From assembly GCA_947472885.1 (NCBI GenBank), contig CANJBX010000026.1:1-51792 (forward strand): a stretch of 51,792 bases of DNA. Direction: 5' to 3'. Positions 25,925-34,651 of this stretch are shown here, piece after piece. The notes below the pieces were generated by a model, which saw nothing but the letters and a program-made list of their open reading frames with translations, was not told where the DNA came from and made no database searches. How positions within the stretch are numbered: position 1 is the stretch's first letter; each line of letters starts with the position of its first letter. The translations under genes and the position numbers were made by a program. This stretch comes from Hyphomicrobiaceae bacterium. Lineage in GTDB: Bacteria; Pseudomonadota; Alphaproteobacteria; Rhizobiales; Xanthobacteraceae.

Positions 25925-27481
25925 TCAATTCTTCATGCCTTCGCTGGCGACTTCGGCGGCGTCGAGTGCGGCAGCAAGCCGCTTGTCCTCGCCGAAGTAG
26001 CGTGCGCGATCCCAGAAGCGCGGCCGGCCGATGCCAGTCGAACGATGGCGGCCGATCAGCATGCCGCTGGCGTCTTCGCCAAGCAGGTCATACACAAACA
26101 GATCCTGGGTGATGATGACGTCGCCTTCGAGGCCGAGAACTTCGGTGATGTGGGTGATACGGCGGGAGCCGTCGCGCAGGCGCGCGGCCTGGATGACCAC
26201 ATCGACCGAAGCGCAGATCATCTCGCGGATCGTGCGCGAAGGGAGCGTGTAGCCGCCCATGGTGATCATGGATTCGAGACGGCCAAGGGCTTCACGCGGA
26301 TTGTTGGCGTGCAGCGTGCCCATCGAGCCGTCATGGCCCGTGTTCATGGCCTGCAGCAAGTCGAACGCCTCGGATCCACGGACTTCGCCGACGATGATGC
26401 GTTCCGGGCGCATACGCAGACAGTTCTTGATGAGGTCGCGCATGGTCACTTCACCCTCGCCTTCGAGGTTGGGCGGGCGCGATTCCAGCCGCACCACATG
26501 CGGTTGCTGGAGCTGAAGTTCAGCGTCGTCTTCGCAGGTGATGATGCGCTCATCGTCGTCGATGAACTGCGTCAGGCAGTTGAGCAGCGTCGTCTTGCCG
26601 GAGCCGGTACCGCCGGAGACCAGAGTATTGATACGGCAGCGGCCGACGATCTTGAGAATCTCCGCACCTTCCGGCGAGATCGAGTTGTATTTCACGAGCT
26701 GCCCGAGCGTCAGCTTGTCCTTCTTGAACTTACGAATGGTGAGCGCGGGCCCGTCAATCGACAGCGGCGCCACGATGACGTTGACACGCGAACCGTCCGG
26801 CAAGCGCGCGTCGCAGATTGGCGAAGATTCATCGACGCGTCGGCCGATCTGGCTAACGATGCGCTGGCAGATGTTGAGGAGCTGCTGGTTGTCGCGAAAC
26901 CGCGTGTTGGTCTTCTGGATCTTGCCCGCAACTTCGATATAGACCGTGCCCGCGCCGTTCACCATCACTTCGGAGATGTCGTCGCGCGCCAGCAACGGCT
27001 CCAGCGGGCCATAGCCGAGAACGTCGTTGCAGATATCATCGAGCAGCTCTTCCTGCTCGGAAATCGACATCACGATGTTCTTGATCGCGACGATCTCGTT
27101 GACGATGTCGCGGATTTCCTCGCGAGCGGAATCGGCGTCGAGGCGGGCAAGCTGCGCCAGATCGATGGCCTCGATCAAGGCACCGAAGATCGAGCCTTTG
27201 ACCTCGTAGTATTTCTCGGACCGCCGCGTATCGACAGGCGGCGCAGCAGCCTTTGCCGGCGCAGCATTTGTCGTACTCTGCGAAACGATCTTTCCGCCCT
27301 GTGTCGCAGGCGCCTGGGTTATCGCCGCACCAAGACCGCTGGAGGGAAATGGCGTGCGGCCAGGATCGTCGGAAGCAGGCGCGGTAGGCGGCGACTGGAC
27401 GTGCGCAGGCTGCGGCGTAGCCGCCGGCTCCCGGCGCTGTTCCGCGACACCTGCACCCCCACGCTTACCAAACCCGGACAT
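25925..27481 (-). CDS. cpaF: Tad pilus assembly ATPase CpaF/TadA
   Basis: The 518-residue secretion ATPase of the CpaF/TadA group carries a Pro/Ala-rich N-terminal extension of about 80 residues. Walker A is GGTGSGKTT (about 290-298). It is followed by an Asp box ([11 protein letters not shown]), Walker [10 protein letters not shown] (about 361-369) and the His box [14 protein letters not shown]. All catalytic motifs are intact. It drives both assembly and retraction of Flp pili at the inner membrane together with TadB/TadC. It lies 18 bases after cpaE in the minus-strand operon. Confidence 0.95.
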   Translation of the reverse strand: MSGFGKRGGAGVAEQRREPAATPQPAHVQSPPTAPASDDPGRTPFPSSGLGAAITQAPATQGGKIVSQSTTNAAPAKAAAPPVDTRRSEKYYEVKGSIFGALIEAIDLAQLARLDADSAREEIRDIVNEIVAIKNIVMSISEQEELLDDICNDVLGYGPLEPLLARDDISEVMVNGAGTVYIEVAGKIQKTNTRFRDNQQLLNICQRIVSQIGRRVDESSPICDARLPDGSRVNVIVAPLSIDGPALTIRKFKKDKLTLGQLVKYNSISPEGAEILKIVGRCRINTLVSGGTGSGKTTLLNCLTQFIDDDERIITCEDDAELQLQQPHVVRLESRPPNLEGEGEVTMRDLIKNCLRMRPERIIVGEVRGSEAFDLLQAMNTGHDGSMGTLHANNPREALGRLESMITMGGYTLPSRTIREMICASVDVVIQAARLRDGSRRITHITEVLGLEGDVIITQDLFVYDLLGEDASGMLIGRHRSTGIGRPRFWDRARYFGEDKRLAAALDAAEVASEGMKN

Positions 27482-27499
27482 CGACTACACTTGCCTTTA

Positions 27500-28768
27500 T
27501 CAGTTCATCAGTTTTGAAAGCAGCGGACTCAGCATCGAACGCGGCTTCTTGGCTTCAGTACGGCCGGTCATGTGTTGCGCAAGCTGCCGGAACAGTTCCG
27601 TTGTCTTATGCCCCGACGAGACTTCGCCGATCATCTGACCGTTGTTGGAAGCCGTGCCAAAAATGGCCGGATCAAACGGGATGATCGCGACCGGATCGTC
27701 CTCAAGCGCCCGCGCAAAATCCGCTGGCTTGATTTCCGGGCGCTTCGGCACGCCAACCTGATTGAGACAGTAAGACGGGCGGCGGTCGTTCGGCCGGCCC
27801 GCTTCTAGAAGATCGATCAAGTTCTTCGCATTACGAAGGTTGGCAAGGTCCGGCGCGGCGACAACCAGAATATCGTCGGCGCTGATGAGGACGCGCTTGC
27901 TCCATGCCGACCAGATGTGCGGGACATCGAGAATGACGCAGGGCACCGTGGCGCGCAGGGTATCGAAGATCGAGTCAAATGCGTCAGCGCCGAAATCATA
28001 GACCCGGTCCAGCGTCGCCGGCGCCGCCAGCAGACTCAGATGGTCCGTGCATTTCGACAACAGGCGGTCGATGAAAGCGGAGTCGATACGGTCGGGCGAG
28101 AACACCGCATCTGCGATGCCCTGTGGCGGGTCCTGATTGAAATCGAGGCTCGCCGTTCCGAATGCAAGATCGAGATCGGCAACCACCGACGACAACGAGA
28201 AGTCACGCGCGATGGCCCATGAAATATTGTGAGTGACGGTCGACGCGCCAACGCCACCCTTGGCGCCGACGACCGCGAGTACGCGGCCGACGGGCTTGGC
28301 TTCCGGTGACGAGAACAGGCCGCAGACCGAACGCACGATAGCAATCGTTCCCGCAGGCGCAATCAGATAGTCGCTGATGCCACGCTTGATGAGTTCGCGA
28401 TAGAGTACGATATCGTTGAAGCGTCCCAACACGATGAGGCGCGTATCGCCGTCGCAGACTTCCGCCAGTTCATCGAGCGCGCCAAGGAGGCCATCGCCCT
28501 GCTTGTCCGACTCGATGACGATGACATTGGGCGTCGGTGAAGAACGATAGGCTTCGAGCGCGGCAGCCATGCCGCCCATCTGGATGCGCACATGCGCGCG
28601 CGCGAGCCGGCGATCTTCCGCCGCGCCCTGCATCGCGCCCGCCGCTTCAACAGACTCGCAAAACGCCTGAATCGAAATCCGGGGCGCCGGCGCGATATGA
28701 TCGTCGCTCGGCGCCTGGCTTTCCGACTGACCCTCGGCGTCAGCAGTATTTTGACCGTATCTGATCAT
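27500..28768 (-). CDS. cpaE: Tad pilus localisation protein CpaE/TadZ
   Basis: The 422-residue protein has an N-terminal receiver-like domain (about residues 60-155) lacking obvious phosphorylation residues, and a ParA/MinD-type ATPase domain. The deviant Walker A is VVGAKGGVGASTV, with Ala-Ser where active ATPases have Lys-Thr in the same loop. CpaE/TadZ proteins localise the pilus machine, usually to a cell pole. The start ATG overlaps the stop of cpaD by four bases, so translation is coupled. Membership follows from both domain order and operon position. Confidence 0.93.
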   Translation of the reverse strand: MIRYGQNTADAEGQSESQAPSDDHIAPAPRISIQAFCESVEAAGAMQGAAEDRRLARAHVRIQMGGMAAALEAYRSSPTPNVIVIESDKQGDGLLGALDELAEVCDGDTRLIVLGRFNDIVLYRELIKRGISDYLIAPAGTIAIVRSVCGLFSSPEAKPVGRVLAVVGAKGGVGASTVTHNISWAIARDFSLSSVVADLDLAFGTASLDFNQDPPQGIADAVFSPDRIDSAFIDRLLSKCTDHLSLLAAPATLDRVYDFGADAFDSIFDTLRATVPCVILDVPHIWSAWSKRVLISADDILVVAAPDLANLRNAKNLIDLLEAGRPNDRRPSYCLNQVGVPKRPEIKPADFARALEDDPVAIIPFDPAIFGTASNNGQMIGEVSSGHKTTELFRQLAQHMTGRTEAKKPRSMLSPLLSKLMN

Positions 28769-29511
28769 TGCCCAACGTCGCTGATCTTGCCCAGGTTAGG
28801 ATTGGGATAGGTGGTCGCCGGGCTTTCACCCTTGCGGTACTTTTCGATCGCCTGCGTGCGGCGCGGCGAGTAAGCCGCCGACTCCGCGCGCGGTTGAACG
28901 ATGTCCGCCGGGTTGTCGAGCATCGCAGCGAGATTCTGCTGGCTCGCGCAGCCGAGATTGTAATACGGCCGGTTCTCCTGCCAGGTCGGATCGGAATTGG
29001 GGCCAAGATCTTTCGGCCACAGGCCGCACTGGTGCGTCTGCGCCACCAACCGCGTGTAGTTGATCTTGATCACCGCGACCTTCGTGTGATCGGCAGGCTG
29101 ATACTGGCGAATGCGAACGGCGCCGGCCGGAATGTCGGCCGCCCTCAGCAGCGACTGGATTTCACGGGTTGCCTCGTTGGTCGCCCGCTGATTGGGCGAC
29201 GCAACGGGAACGTCAAGAATGACAGCGCCAGTGGCCTCACGCCGCCATGCCTGCGAGAATGCCATCACTTCAGCACGCTGGGCCGGCATGAGTCCTGCAC
29301 GCTGGCTGGCAACAAACACCGTAAAGGTGCGATCCCCCTCAGCAACCGAGATCGGATGGCGCAGCTTGAAATCGTTGGCGATCGGCTCGCCTTCGTAGCG
29401 CGGCTGATAGCAGCCGGACAGCACGGTCGCGACCGCAAGAGCCGCGACGACACGCAACGCCACGAAAGCGAACCCATGGTTCGCCGCGGTCTTGAGTTTT
29501 GTGTCGGCCAT
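28765..29511 (-). CDS. cpaD: Tad pilus lipoprotein CpaD
   Basis: The 248-residue outer-membrane lipoprotein has a lipobox VLSGC and a typical CpaD body (RYEGEPIANDFKLRHPI, TGAVILDVP). The C-terminal region contains the Cys pair of QCGLWPKDLGP and NLGCASQQNLAAM, seen in the family. CpaD works with the CpaC secretin. The ATG at 29511 is chosen because GGGGAGA lies seven bases upstream; an in-frame ATG at 29535 would add eight residues ahead of the signal peptide. It sits between cpaC (20 bases) and cpaE (4-base overlap). Confidence 0.9.
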   Translation of the reverse strand: MADTKLKTAANHGFAFVALRVVAALAVATVLSGCYQPRYEGEPIANDFKLRHPISVAEGDRTFTVFVASQRAGLMPAQRAEVMAFSQAWRREATGAVILDVPVASPNQRATNEATREIQSLLRAADIPAGAVRIRQYQPADHTKVAVIKINYTRLVAQTHQCGLWPKDLGPNSDPTWQENRPYYNLGCASQQNLAAMLDNPADIVQPRAESAAYSPRRTQAIEKYRKGESPATTYPNPNLGKISDVGQ

Positions 29512-29531
29512 TACCCGTCTCCCCATCGGCT

Positions 29532-31001
29532 TCAATCCATAATGAAGCCGTAGCTTCCCCGATAAACACGCCGTGGATCGACGCTACCCTCGACGCCGTA
29601 GATACGATTGAGCCGCCCAAGCAACACGCTCGACTGATCGGAAACATCGGCGAAGCCATCATCCGGCCGCGCCAGATCCTTGCTCGCGACTGCCTTCACG
29701 ATGAAGGGCGACACCAAAACCATCAACTCACTCTGGCGGTTCACGTAGTCACGACTACGGAACAGTGCGCCAAGCACCGGAATCTGCATCAGGCCTGGCA
29801 AGCCGTTGAGCTGCTGCTTGGTCTGTTCCTGGATCATGCCCGCCATCGCGAGCGCACCACCCGAGGGAATTTCAACCGTGGTGTCGGCGCGGCGTACGCG
29901 GATCGAAGGCACCGTCAGGGTCTGGTTCGAGCCGGGCGCCTGCAAGGTCAGCGCATTGTCGGTCGAGAGGTCCGACACTTCAGTCATGACCTTGAGGCTG
30001 ATGCGGCCTTCAGTCAGCACGACCGGCGTGAATGTCAGGCTGACGCCGAATTTCTTGAAATCGACGGTCGGCTGGCAAACCGGCGGCGACTTTGACGTAT
30101 CGCACGACAGGCCCGAAGGAATCGGAAACTCACCGCCTGCAAGGAACGACGCGGTTTCGCCCGAGATGGCAGTCAGGTTCGGTTCGGCCAGCGTGCGAAT
30201 GACGCCGGCGCGCTCCATCGCACGTAAGGTCGCCGTCAGCGATTGATATTTCAGCGCCGCGCTGGTGTCACTGATCGGCTGGCCATAGGCCGAGAACGGC
30301 AGCGCCGTCGTGTAATTCAACACCGTCGAGCCAGAACCGGCGGCGCCGCCGAGGTTGATGCCAAGCTGCTTGATAACGTCGCGCTGCACTTCCGCCACTG
30401 TCACCTTGAGCAGGATCTGGTCGCGGCCGCGCACGGTGATACCGTTGACGACCTTGTTGCCATCGCCGACGAGACGGGTCGCGAGATCGAATGCCTGCTG
30501 CGCCTCGGCGGGGCTCGCCGCCGAGCCGGTCAGCACCACGCCGTCACCGATGCCGTCGATGCGCATGTCGGCGTCAGGGAATATGTGACGCAACGCGGCG
30601 CGAACGCCGTTGAGATCACGCGTCACCGCGATATCGAGGCCCGCAATCTGGCGGCCGTCCGCGTCGAAGAAGTACACGCTGGTCTGACCAACCGCGATGC
30701 CAACGATGTAGGCGCGGCGGGATGTCCGCACGACCGCATTGGCCGTCTTGGGGTCCGCGACAAGGATATCCTTCACGTCGCGCGGCAGATCGATGACGAC
30801 AGACTTGCCGACGCCGAGCGGCACGAAACGCGAGGTGGCTTCGCTGGCGGCGATCTGGATCGACGCGGAAGCTGCGTCGGCGCGCGGTTCCGCAGCGCCG
30901 GCGCGATCATTCGCACCGATCAAGGCAGAGCATGCAATCGCAAGCCATGCTGCACGGATCATTTGCCTGTGCGCCATTGATGGGATTCCGTTCCGGCTCA
31001 T
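29532..31001 (-). CDS. cpaC: Tad pilus secretin CpaC
   Basis: The 489-residue outer-membrane secretin has a signal peptide (AAWLAIACSALIGANDRAGA) and an N-terminal pilus-assembly domain (ATSRFVPLGVGKSVVIDLPRD). A BON-like or N1 region follows (GIGDGVVLTGSAASPAEAQ), then a C-terminal secretin domain with VPSIRVRRADTTVEIPSGG and GLPGLMQIPVLGALFRSR. It forms the gated pore through which Flp fibres emerge. The cpaB stop overlaps its start by four bases. An internal ATG at residue 9 is an alternative start that keeps the signal peptide. Confidence 0.95.
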   Translation of the reverse strand: MSRNGIPSMAHRQMIRAAWLAIACSALIGANDRAGAAEPRADAASASIQIAASEATSRFVPLGVGKSVVIDLPRDVKDILVADPKTANAVVRTSRRAYIVGIAVGQTSVYFFDADGRQIAGLDIAVTRDLNGVRAALRHIFPDADMRIDGIGDGVVLTGSAASPAEAQQAFDLATRLVGDGNKVVNGITVRGRDQILLKVTVAEVQRDVIKQLGINLGGAAGSGSTVLNYTTALPFSAYGQPISDTSAALKYQSLTATLRAMERAGVIRTLAEPNLTAISGETASFLAGGEFPIPSGLSCDTSKSPPVCQPTVDFKKFGVSLTFTPVVLTEGRISLKVMTEVSDLSTDNALTLQAPGSNQTLTVPSIRVRRADTTVEIPSGGALAMAGMIQEQTKQQLNGLPGLMQIPVLGALFRSRDYVNRQSELMVLVSPFIVKAVASKDLARPDDGFADVSDQSSVLLGRLNRIYGVEGSVDPRRVYRGSYGFIMD

Positions 31002-31801
31002 TTGGGCAACGTGGTGGTGCTGACACCGAAGCGGACCATATTCATGCGGCCGTTGCTGTCTTTCGGCGCAGCCGTTTCCGGCTTCTTGTTGTCTGCGCTC
31101 GAGTCCGCGAGGCTGCGCAATGCGAGGGTCAGCGAACCCTGCTGACGCGACAACGCGAGCGTTTCAGACTGACGCTGAGTGAGTTCGAGCGTCGCAGTTT
31201 TCCCGACAACAACCTTCTGGCCGTTCTTTTCCTCGATTGTCTGATCGATGGCGAGTACGCGAACGTCCGTCATGATCGTTTCGCTAATGTGGGCTTCGAT
31301 ACCCGTCGTTTTTTCGGATTCGCGGTCGCGGCGCGACAGAATGACATCGACGTGATCGTTCGGAAGGATGAAGCCGCCAGCGCCGGTTTCGGCGGAAATT
31401 TCAGTCGAGAAGGCGCGCATGCCCGACGGCAGGATCGCCGCCATGTAGCCCGAGCCCTTGGGCTTGATCACCCGGCTTTCGCGCACGGGTTCGCCGGCCG
31501 CGATCGGCATGCGGGCGATGGCGCCGGTGAGCTGTTCCACAGCGTCGCCGCGCTCATTGCGCTTGATGAAGCCAACCGATGCGGACGCCGTCGGCCATTG
31601 CTGCCAGACGATATCCCCCGCCGCGAGCGACTGGCCGATGCCGATGTCCTTCTGCGCAACCAATACATCGACAGTGTCGATCTTGGCCGCAACCACGGGC
31701 GCAGGCGCGGGCGGCTGGTCCGATCCACCCGACATCAACAGGGCCGCAAGTCCACCGGCGGCAAGTGCAACACCGAGAACGATAATACGCGCGGATTTCA
31801 T
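30998..31801 (-). CDS. cpaB: Tad pilus assembly protein CpaB/RcpC
   Basis: The 267-residue protein has an N-terminal membrane helix (ARIIVLGVALAAGGLAALLM), a proline-rich linker, an SAF domain (VLVAQKDIGIGQSLAAGDIVWQQWP) and a C-terminal RcpC-type domain (ILPNDHVDVILSRRD). The protein bridges the periplasm and stabilises the secretin. The ATG at 31801 gives the usual MKSARI N-terminus with gtgag upstream; an in-frame ATG at 31816 is possible. This is the first gene of the seven-gene minus-strand operon, and a TTCGTGGTTAA motif lies 69 bases upstream. Confidence 0.92.
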   Translation of the reverse strand: MKSARIIVLGVALAAGGLAALLMSGGSDQPPAPAPVVAAKIDTVDVLVAQKDIGIGQSLAAGDIVWQQWPTASASVGFIKRNERGDAVEQLTGAIARMPIAAGEPVRESRVIKPKGSGYMAAILPSGMRAFSTEISAETGAGGFILPNDHVDVILSRRDRESEKTTGIEAHISETIMTDVRVLAIDQTIEEKNGQKVVVGKTATLELTQRQSETLALSRQQGSLTLALRSLADSSADNKKPETAAPKDSNGRMNMVRFGVSTTTLPK

Positions 31802-31869
31802 ACGCTCACATCCCACATGACGCTCACGACGATTTGGGATCGCCGTGGCCGGATTTCATCAGGCAAACG

Positions 31870-31885
31870 TCAATTCGTGGTTAAC
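31870..31885. promoter_or_regulatory. CtrA-like half-consensus site upstream of cpaB
   Basis: TCAA-N7-TTAAC has the CtrA spacing with one mismatch in the left half-site. Its 11-base core TTCGTGGTTAA is identical to the core of the site upstream of the pilin gene. It lies 69-84 bases before the cpaB ATG on the intergenic side. Confidence 0.45.
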
Positions 31886-32019
31886 GAGCGGTATCCAAAT
31901 CGAGTTAATTGCTGGTCTATATTTGCGGCAGCACAGCGCGACCGGCCGCATACACGGCTGCCCTCGCGCGCATTCATAGATGCGAGGCTCCGCAGCAGCG
32001 GCGATTCAGGCGGCGCGAT

Positions 32020-32523
32020 CTAGAAGCCCGCGACCTTCATCCACTCAGTGTAGGGATAAATCCCGAGCGCGGCAGCCGCCAGCGCAATGCCGTAAGGCAC
32101 ACCTTCTTCATGGTCGTGCAAACGCGCGATCCAGGCATGACGGGACAAGGCCTGCGGCAGCGGCAACTGGCGGAAACGGATGATCGCAAGCGTCAGGACG
32201 CCACCAAGCAGCGAAGCCCACAGCAGATAGTCATAAAGATGATCGAAGCCGAACCATAGCGCGGTCGCGGCCGCAAGCTTGGCGTCGCCACCGCCAACCC
32301 AGCCGCGCAAGTAGCACATGAAGGTCAGGACCAGAACGACGGCCCCGGCGGGCGCGTGCATGCCGATGTCGGCGATGCCCATACCGGAAGCGACCGCGAG
32401 CAGCAGGAAGCCCGCGATCAGCGCGAGCGAGATCCGGTTCGAGATGGTCATGGTCAAAAGATCGCTCGAAGCAGCGAATGCCATCAACGACGGAAACAGC
32501 AGAATCCGAATTGCGTCGATCAT
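32020..32523 (-). CDS. cpaA: Tad prepilin peptidase CpaA
   Basis: The 167-residue polytopic protease of the type IV prepilin peptidase family has the shortened, methylase-less form found in Tad systems. The two catalytic aspartates are in AASSDLLTMTISNRIS and in the GGGDAKLAAA (GxGD) motif. Four to six hydrophobic segments are visible. It should cleave the Flp pilin leader and the TadE/TadG-like pseudopilins after Gly. I use ATG 32523; a longer upstream frame has no leader-like features. It lies between the pilin terminator and the cpaB promoter region and is on the same strand as both. Confidence 0.92.
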   Translation of the reverse strand: MIDAIRILLFPSLMAFAASSDLLTMTISNRISLALIAGFLLLAVASGMGIADIGMHAPAGAVVLVLTFMCYLRGWVGGGDAKLAAATALWFGFDHLYDYLLWASLLGGVLTLAIIRFRQLPLPQALSRHAWIARLHDHEEGVPYGIALAAAALGIYPYTEWMKVAGF

Positions 32524-32650
32524 GGTCACGGCAACCGCACTCCCTTGAGGCGCTCTGTTATGCGGGGCAAATCTCGAACGGGGAGTAAATTTTGCCCAGA
32601 AAATTGTGCTGGCAACGATGCCCGGAGCGGCATCACCCAATTACGCGGAG

Positions 32651-32684
32651 GAAAAAGACGAAAGGCCCCGGCAAGCCGGGGCCT
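32651..32684 (-). terminator. Intrinsic terminator of the Flp pilin gene
   Basis: On the minus strand a 10-bp stem (aggccccggc / gccggggcct, tt loop) is followed by ttcgtcttttt. It lies 84 bases after the pilin stop. A second small hairpin (cctcctc / gaggagg, 32740-32757) lies in the pilin 3' untranslated region and may stabilise that abundant message. Confidence 0.88.
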
Positions 32685-32767
32685 CTGGTATTATTCAGGT
32701 GCAGAGTACTCATTCCTGGTACTGGCGTTAGCCGACGTACCTCCTCCACTGAGGAGGAACGGAATGA

Positions 32768-32938
32768 TTACTGAGCAGCCAGCTTGGCAGTGACGGTGGT
32801 GAACGTCGTCTTGAGCTGGGCGCCGAGCGAATTCACGACGGCGATAATCGCAACCGAGATACCTGCAGCGATGAGACCGTATTCGATCGCAGTCGCGCCG
32901 GACTCGTCCTTAACGAAACGCTTGAGAGTGGCTTTCAT
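32768..32938 (-). CDS. Flp/Fap-type pilin
   Basis: The 56-residue major pilin precursor has a short basic leader MKATLKRFVKDESG, cleaved by CpaA after Gly. The mature N-terminus is ATAIEYGLIAAG, with the conserved Glu5-Tyr6 of the Flp family, then a hydrophobic helix and a short C-terminal tail. The mature protein of about 42 residues polymerises into Flp adhesion pili. The ATG at 32938 gives the canonical leader. It has its own terminator and a CtrA-like site about 155 bases upstream. It is the only Flp pilin in the window. Confidence 0.95.
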   Translation of the reverse strand: MKATLKRFVKDESGATAIEYGLIAAGISVAIIAVVNSLGAQLKTTFTTVTAKLAAQ

Positions 32939-33090
32939 AAGACTTGCTCCTAGGTGGTCCACGTGGCTGTCTGAGCTAGATCTCATCGTCGTCATTTTCG
33001 GTTGGACGATTTTGATCGTAGGCACACCTAGCGGGCGTCCCTTGCATTGCGGTTAAATCAATCGATGAAATCCGCATTCAAATTTGTAGT

Positions 33091-33105
33091 TTAGTTCGTG
33101 GTTAA
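33091..33105. promoter_or_regulatory. CtrA-like site upstream of the Flp pilin
   Basis: TTAG-N7-TTAA has CtrA spacing with one mismatch, and shares the core TTCGTGGTTAA with the site upstream of cpaB. It lies in the 451-base divergent region between the pilin (minus) and the orphan secretin-N-domain gene (plus), about 155 bases from the pilin start. Apart from the candidate promoter below I see no other element or gene in this region. Confidence 0.45.
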
Positions 33106-33182
33106 TAGTGCATTTCCGGCAACAACGACCGAACAGACTAGAATTCAAATCTTCGCAAAAAGCCCCGAAAAAACAACGTTAT

Positions 33183-33211
33183 TTGACATGCGCGAATTTC
33201 TATTCCGATAA
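33183..33211 (+). promoter_or_regulatory. Possible sigma-70 type promoter for the secretin-N-domain/TadE genes
   Basis: TTGACA (33183-33188) is followed after 17 bases by CGATAA (33206-33211). The upstream element is perfect and the downstream one weak. The start of the gene at 33390 is about 180 bases further on, which implies a long leader. Confidence 0.3.
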
Positions 33212-33389
33212 CCGAAGATACGGTAGCAAGCGGCTCTGTGAACAGAGTGCTTACGCGGGAAGCACATTGCAGCGTGTTGGTTTTGTATTTCATTCACCAA
33301 TTTGGCTTCAACTCATTCCAGCAAATTAACAAGACGGCCGCCTTGTTCTTGTTTGTTCGTCGGATCCAGTATGTGTTTGGAGCGTACCG

Positions 33390-33908
33390 ATGATGGAATC
33401 GTTCGCACGCGTGCGGCGAGCCCCGCTGGCTTTCTGGAGCGCGGCAATCGCGGCTACATTCATATCGACGCAAGTGATATTCGCCACCGAAGTCCTCACC
33501 GTGCGTCTCGACCAGGCCAAGATTGCACGCCTGCCCGAGCGGGTTTCCACCATTGTCGTCGGAAACCCGCTGATTGCAGACGTTTCCTTGCAGCCGGGCG
33601 GACTGATGGTACTCACCGGCAAGGGTTACGGCGTAACCAACCTGATCGCGCTCGACCGCGGCGGCGTGGTCCTCTCCGAGCAATCCATTCAAGTTCAAGG
33701 CCCGAGCGACGGTGTCGTTGTTGTTTATCGCGGGCTTGAGCGGGAGTCCTATAGCTGTACGCCCCGTTGCGAACGCCGCATCACGCTGGGCGACTCCGCG
33801 GAATTCTTCGACGCGACAATCAACCAGAGCGGTTCGCGCAACAGCCGCGCACAAGGTGCATTTGGTGCAAGCGCTCCCGCCGGCGCCGGTGGGTCGCCTG
33901 CACGCTAG
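33390..33908 (+). CDS. Orphan pilus-assembly (secretin N-terminal) domain protein
   Basis: The 172-residue exported protein has a signal peptide (hydrophobic segment FWSAAIAATFISTQVIF). The domain after it matches the N-terminal region of CpaC (VLTVRLDQAKIARLPERVSTIVVGNPLIADV, then GVTNLIALDRGG). No secretin barrel follows; instead there is a Cys pair (SCTPRC) and a Ser/Gly/Ala-rich tail. The ATG at 33390 has GGAG seven bases upstream. It opens the plus-strand set with the two TadE/G-like genes and may be an accessory periplasmic ring or pilotin-like factor. The domain call is fairly sure; the function is inference from position. Confidence 0.82.
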   Translation: MMESFARVRRAPLAFWSAAIAATFISTQVIFATEVLTVRLDQAKIARLPERVSTIVVGNPLIADVSLQPGGLMVLTGKGYGVTNLIALDRGGVVLSEQSIQVQGPSDGVVVVYRGLERESYSCTPRCERRITLGDSAEFFDATINQSGSRNSRAQGAFGASAPAGAGGSPAR

Positions 33909-34075
33909 TTGCGATGACAGGCGGCACTGGCGGAAAAACAATCTATGTGGTTAGCGGGGCGTAAACACCGCGGCTAAATTACCGTCGAGGCGCACAAGTC
34001 TTCCACAACAAGTTTTCGATAAAAGAAAAGCATTAGCGGATGTGGGGTCCGCCGTCGGGAAGAACCGGGTCCGTC

Positions 34076-34651
34076 ATGAAGGGCAACACCAGATCATTTG
34101 CGGCAAGAAAGCGCCTGGTACATGCTCGCCGCATGCTCCCGAAATCATTGCAGCGATTTTCACGCCATCAGCGCGGTTCGGCGGCTGTCGAGTTCGCGCT
34201 TGTTGCGCTGCCATTCATGGCATTGATGTTTGCAATCATCCAGACGGCCATCGTGTTCTTCGCAACACAGGTTCTTGAGACAGCTGTATCCGACTCGGCG
34301 CGCCTGATCCTCACCGGACAGGCGCAGAATGGCGGCTATAGCCAGTCTTCATTCAAGAGTGCCGTCTGCGCACGCATCAGCGGCTTGTTCAATTGTTCGA
34401 CAGGCCTGTATGTCGACGTCCGCACATTCAGCAATTTCTCGACGATCAGCATGAACTCGCCGACGGACGCCAGCGGCAATGTCATCGACAATTTCGTTTA
34501 TCAACCGGGCGGACCAGGTGACATCGTTGTTGTGCGCCTGCTTTATAAATGGCCGATCACCATGCAGCTCTGGAATCCAAAGATCGTCAACATGGCCGGC
34601 AACCAGCGTCTGCTGGTTACCACCGCCGCATTTCGCAACGAGCCATACTGA
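34076..34651 (+). CDS. TadE-like minor pilin
   Basis: The predicted 191-residue protein has a basic leader and a TadE-type processing and membrane segment, QRGSAAVEFALVALPFMALMF. Cleavage after Gly leaves a pseudopilin with the conserved Glu at position 5. The C-terminal part is periplasmic and contains two Cys residues. TadE and TadF proteins are low-abundance pseudopilins needed for Tad assembly. The start is uncertain: ATG 34040, 34076 and 34133 are all in frame with no strong ribosome-binding site, and only the last gives a short leader. It overlaps the next gene by one base, so the pair is coupled. Confidence 0.83.
   Translation: MKGNTRSFAARKRLVHARRMLPKSLQRFSRHQRGSAAVEFALVALPFMALMFAIIQTAIVFFATQVLETAVSDSARLILTGQAQNGGYSQSSFKSAVCARISGLFNCSTGLYVDVRTFSNFSTISMNSPTDASGNVIDNFVYQPGGPGDIVVVRLLYKWPITMQLWNPKIVNMAGNQRLLVTTAAFRNEPY

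Noticed and set aside
25856-27517. A 553-codon plus-strand frame opposite cpaF.
   Set aside because: It is antisense to an intact secretion ATPase with all catalytic motifs and has no recognisable domain; it is long only because of the GC-rich codon pattern.
32740-32757. The small hairpin in the pilin 3' region as a second terminator or riboregulator.
   Set aside because: It has no T-run on either strand and lies before the real terminator at 32651-32684; at most it stabilises the mRNA.
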